The position numbers and the translations under genes were made by a program. A model generated the notes under the pieces. That model did not search any database and had not been told where the DNA came from. It was given only the letters and a program-made list of their open reading frames with translations. From Lethocerus indicus (lineage: Eukaryota > Arthropoda > Insecta > Hemiptera > Belostomatidae): DNA of 64,000 nt. Below, piece after piece: positions 53,077-64,000 of this stretch (positions are counted from its first letter, which is position 1; each line of letters starts with the position of its first letter). The stretch covers positions 11,524,034 through 11,588,033 of the forward strand of contig JACDQD010000006.1 in assembly GCA_019843655.1 (NCBI GenBank), read 5' to 3'.

Positions 53077-53110
53077 GTCGCATGTTACCTGTCGCACAAC
53101 ATGCGACAGG
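53077..53110. repeat. Overlapping GTCGCA inverted repeats (two rival hairpins)
   Basis: GTCGCATGTT (53077-53086) pairs perfectly with AACATGCGAC (53098-53107). CCTGTCGCA (53088-53096) pairs perfectly with TGCGACAGG (53102-53110). The two stems share the right arm, so they exclude each other. A further GTCGCA lies at 53062-53067. Confidence 0.85.
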
Positions 53111-54026
53111 AATCATCTCACGAATTTTGATAGATCGCTCCCGAATTTAATTTAAATAAGTAGATATACGCGTTCCCCATCCCGGGTCTGGCTCACTACC
53201 GCCCTCCATCATTCCAATAATGGCCCGTCACCCCATCCTCATTTTACTTGTTTTCTTCTGTAAAGGGGGAGGGGGGTTGCAGTTATTTTAAACTCTTCCG
53301 CGGCGTGTGAGCGTCTGGGTCGGTGTGTGTTTTTTTTAAATTAAAAAAGGGCTTTCAGAAAGTGTGACGGGGGCAAATTAACTGTGGCAATATCTGTTGT
53401 CAGAAGCCGTTCCATTTTCTTGGCTCCCGGATTCTGCTCCGGACAAAGGGGGGTTGTCGCAATTTACTACTGCCCTCTCGCCAACCCTTCCTCCTTTCAT
53501 TCCTCTTCCATTTTCTCTCCCTCCCTCTCTCTCTCTGCGGCTTTTTTTTTATTGCTTCCATCTTCCCAGAGCCCTCGTGATCCTTCTGAATAACTCTCTA
53601 AGGTATTTCGCCCCTCTCCTTTATTACCCGTTTCGTCCCTAGGACAACGATGAAATCCTCATCCTTCCTCGAGTTTACCTCCTTGAGGTTGTGATTGAGA
53701 ATTTTGAAATCATCCCCTGTTCTGTTCCACCTTGGGATGGTTGACGGAGGAAGTATTGAGGCAGATGGCAATTCACCCAATAGCAAAAGTAAACTGTCTC
53801 TGGTCAAATGTATGAAATGAAAATATTATCTTTTAACAATTGAAATACAGTAGTTTAATAATACATATCACGCACCTATGCATTTATGAAAACGTTGAAG
53901 GATCTTCTAGACTTCACAATATTATCATACTTTATGAACTATCATACACCCATAATAACATTTACTCGTACTTTTTTTCAGCCCTGAGGACGATGTCCGA
54001 CTAAAGTCACTAGATGATGTGCCAAG

Positions 54027-63355
<9,329 letters not shown>

Positions 63356-63950
63356 CATAGGTTTGACAGAACTTGTATTATATTTTATGAACATTTGAAA
63401 TTTAATAATTAAATTATACAAATCAAATAAATGTTTTATTTTTATTAAACATATAAATTATTATTATATTCTATTCAATTTAAATATTTTATTTCAGGGC
63501 CTCAAAATTTGCAACGGATTCTGCAGTTTGTCCTAAGTAAGTTCCTCTGATAGGAAAAGATAATGAGCTACAGAAGTATATTACTTTGAAGCACTTGATT
63601 AATGAATGAAAATTTTGATCACACCGGTCAGTATGGAAAATAAAAATCTGATAACCAATATTTTAAATTTTGGTAGGATTAAGTAAACTCCTGGTTACCA
63701 TGATTTATTGAAAACTACAAGAAATGAATATTAATTTGCGATTCATACGAATATTGATGAAGGGTACACTTTTATAATTGTCTCAATTATGAATTTATCT
63801 TGAAATAAATTATAGTGTTCTTATGACACTAATTACTATTACATCAGTTGATATTGTTATCACTTTTTATGCAGCCATTGTTTATTTCTAATCGGCAGTA
63901 TTTTACTATTTCAAACATAAAAAATAAATCATTTTTAAGCTGTAGTTCTG
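63356..63950 (+). other. ANKRD50: ANKRD50 3' UTR (end uncertain)
   Basis: AT-rich and without further conserved coding sequence. AATAAA occurs at 63426-63431, 63804-63809 and 63923-63928. A possible spliced segment lies at 63498-63536. Where transcripts end cannot be told from sequence alone. Confidence 0.5.
63426..63431 (+). terminator. First poly(A) signal after the ANKRD50 stop
   Basis: Canonical AATAAA 71 bases after the stop, followed by a T-rich stretch as expected for a downstream element. Use of this site would give a very short 3' UTR; the later AATAAA copies are alternatives. Confidence 0.45.
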
Positions 63951-64000
63951 TGCTTCTATCGGGTAATTAATTTGTTGTATTAAGGGACTCCAGTTGATAT

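Larger units (their letters stand above)
43893..53981. other. Non-coding stretch upstream of the first ANKRD50 coding exon
   Basis: No gene seen. Holds a GC-rich island at 45230-45500, a repeated 23-bp unit at 45528-45550 and 45630-45652, a T9G12 junction at 50897-50917, an AT microsatellite around 52271-52340 and a cluster of GTCGCA inverted repeats at 53060-53110. The right end is a pyrimidine-rich tract and CAG acceptor of the first ANKRD50 coding exon. Confidence 0.5.

Overview
The window comes from an animal nuclear genome, most likely an arthropod and probably an insect with germline DNA methylation. Genes are split by GT-AG introns, non-coding DNA is AT-rich with microsatellites, and there is no operon structure. 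The closest named relatives of both genes are metazoan proteins. I cannot name the species from sequence alone.

Layout. (1) At the left edge, on the minus strand from 285 to 1, lies the 5' end of a gene running out of the window. Its 95 visible residues look like a basic mitochondrial leader followed by the start of the conserved coiled-coil region of CCDC51/MITOK, the mitochondrial potassium channel. (2) Positions 286-1146 look like a head-to-head promoter region, with a strong plus-strand splice donor after 1146. (3) About 53 kb (1147-53981) hold no gene I can support. The stretch is CpG-replete, has no recognisable transposon proteins, and carries scattered microsatellites, palindromes, hairpins, GC-rich islands and one possible repeat remnant at 8099-8543. 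It may be the first intron of the next gene, or intergenic DNA. (4) From 53982 to at least 63355, on the plus strand, lies a complete ANKRD50 orthologue. I reconstruct 20 coding exons whose phases all join, giving 1243 residues: a P-loop NTPase module, about 16 ankyrin repeats, and a Ser/Pro-rich tail ending in E-T-P-L. (5) The last 640 bp hold the 3' UTR, poly(A) signals and a possible alternative 3' exon.

The two genes are not known to share a pathway. MITOK acts in the inner mitochondrial membrane, and ANKRD50 in SNX27-retromer endosomal recycling. Their link here is positional (divergent, possibly one bidirectional promoter). The points most worth a second look are the SNX27-type PDZ ligand at the ANKRD50 C-terminus, the sharp loss of CpG inside the gene near 56 kb, the very long non-coding stretch in front of it, and a 39-nt exon-like segment just after the stop codon. 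I did not find an undescribed multi-gene system.
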